A stretch of 15,795 nt of DNA, from positions 1 through 15,795 of the forward strand of contig JAEZPN010000085.1 in NCBI GenBank assembly GCA_023413645.1, in the 5' to 3' direction. A model generated the notes under the pieces. That model did no database searches. It was not told the DNA's origin and saw only the letters and a program-made list of their open reading frames with translations. Below are positions 15,156-15,795 of this stretch, in pieces. The stretch's first letter is position 1. Each line of letters starts with the position of its first letter. The DNA is from Bacteroidota bacterium (GTDB lineage Bacteria > Bacteroidota > Bacteroidia > Bacteroidales > Rikenellaceae). The position numbers were made by a program, and so were the translations under genes.

Positions 15156-15238
15156 GTTTTTATTGTAGAGAAATATGATAAAATAATACAATAAAATATA
15201 TGGTTTTTATTGTATTTTTAATTTATTATAATATTGTA
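15156..15238. repeat. AT-rich region with repeated TATTGTA motifs, putative operator
   Basis: The gene-free stretch 15053-15323 is strongly AT-rich. Within it, GTTTTTATTGTA occurs twice as a perfect direct repeat (15156-15167, 15203-15214). AATACAATAAAA (15185-15196) forms a perfect 12-bp inverted repeat with 15205-15216 across an 8-nt spacer. The core TATTGTA appears again at 15232-15238. The array ends about 50 bp upstream of a predicted promoter of an AraC-family gene, so binding sites for a regulator are plausible. A hairpin function is the alternative. Confidence 0.6.
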
Positions 15239-15262
15239 AACGGGTCAATCTGCGTTTCGGAG

Positions 15263-15293
15263 TTGCATATTAGGTTTTGTCGTTATATTTTTG
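15263..15293 (+). promoter_or_regulatory. Candidate promoter of the right-hand AraC gene
   Basis: TATTTTTG (15286-15293) matches TAnnTTTG and lies 30 bp before the ATG at 15324. A TTG at 15263-15265 is 20 bp upstream of it and could be the -33 element. Confidence 0.55.
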
Positions 15294-15323
15294 TGCTGTT
15301 AAAACAAAATAAACTCTATAATT

Positions 15324-15795
15324 ATGAGTAACTGTGTGCAGCAGAAATCTAATAGTCATCCAAAAACGGCACTACTGTTTGAGTATATAAAGAGTAGTTC
15401 CAATACTACATCTTCTATCGTAACCGAACACTATGCCATAGGATATATCATTCATGGTAACTGCTGTGTGCACTCAGATTGCCGTAGCTTCAGTATCCCC
15501 GAGCAATGTCTCTACGTACTCGAGCGCGGTAAACATATCATAGAGAACAAAACAGATTGCAATGGCGTCTTCGAGCAGATTGTCATGCACCTAAACAAGA
15601 GTGAAATACACCCTGAGACTGCCGTTGATAGCGAGGATAGTCGCTTAGAGAGTGTAGTTATGGGTGCAGTAGTCGATAACCTTACTCTTGAGGAGCTGGC
15701 GGAGAGGTGTTTTGTCTCGGTGTCGACATTTAAGCGTCGTTTCCGCAAGCGTTTCAGTATGCCACCTCATCAGTGGTTTGTAATCCGTAAGTTGG
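15324..15795 (+). CDS. AraC-family transcriptional regulator, 3'-truncated by window edge
   Basis: The frame from ATG 15324 stays open for 157 codons to the window end. Residues ~14-100 form a small beta-rich N-terminal domain (VLERGKHIIEN, FEQIVMHLNKSEI) like the sensor of ExsA/LcrF-type AraC proteins, which often respond to a partner protein instead of a sugar. Residues ~121-157 are the first helix-turn-helix of the DNA-binding domain (LEELAERCFVSVSTFKRRFRK, then MPPHQWFVIRKL). The second helix-turn-helix lies outside the window. The N-terminal part is unusually Cys-rich (C47, C48, C53, C62, C79). Upstream lie a candidate promoter and AT-rich repeats that may be its own or another regulator's sites. 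Ligand and targets are unknown. Confidence 0.88.
   Translation, partial: MSNCVQQKSNSHPKTALLFEYIKSSSNTTSSIVTEHYAIGYIIHGNCCVHSDCRSFSIPEQCLYVLERGKHIIENKTDCNGVFEQIVMHLNKSEIHPETAVDSEDSRLESVVMGAVVDNLTLEELAERCFVSVSTFKRRFRKRFSMPPHQWFVIRKL

Noticed and set aside
15185..15219. Inverted repeat read as a Rho-independent terminator
   Set aside because: The stem is almost all A/T and so weak, and there is no gene upstream that needs it because tRNA-Met already has a strong terminator. A regulatory-site reading fits better.

Overview
The window looks like a chromosomal segment of a Bacteroidales bacterium, possibly Rikenellaceae/Alistipes-like (the family is a weak guess). Promoters carry the Bacteroidetes -7 element TAnnTTTG, usually with a TTTG -33 element about 19 bp upstream. 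Shine-Dalgarno sequences are not evident. The AraC proteins, the cytosolic-type 5'-nucleotidase, the beta-helix lipoprotein and the UvrA variant also fit this phylum. I saw no insertion sequence, integrase, phage gene or CRISPR array.

Layout: (1) 1-549, the 3' part of an AraC-family regulator. (2) 620-690, tRNA-Gln(UUG) with its own promoter and terminator. (3) 774-4045, a plus-strand run: a 5'-nucleotidase built from two HAD-like halves, a small two-helix membrane protein, and an acidic, Gly-tailed lipoprotein of the Cthe_2159-like carbohydrate-binding beta-helix type. It ends in a strong hairpin. (4) 6684-4109 on the minus strand, an apparent three-gene operon of poorly characterised genes: a 4-TM protein with an acidic tail, a zinc-ribbon protein with about 12 TM segments, and a GRAM/PH-like protein. 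(5) 8631-6817 minus, uvrC. (6) 8722-14741 plus, a tight five-gene operon: cvfB-like S1 protein, SAM methyltransferase, nitrilase-family amidase, TauE/SafE permease and uvrA. Intergenic gaps are only 3-11 nt. (7) 14939-15012, tRNA-Met(CAU) with promoter and terminator. (8) an AT-rich stretch with repeated TATTGTA motifs in front of a second AraC-family gene that runs off the right edge.

Two of the three UvrABC nucleotide-excision-repair subunits lie here on divergent transcription units: UvrA recognises damage and UvrC makes the incisions. uvrC looks leaderless, while uvrA is last in a housekeeping operon. The most interesting items are the uncharacterised minus-strand membrane operon, the internal duplication in the 5'-nucleotidase, the loss of one zinc cysteine in UvrA, and the repeat-rich region upstream of the right-hand AraC gene. 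None is proof of a new system. Most of the window is ordinary core genome.
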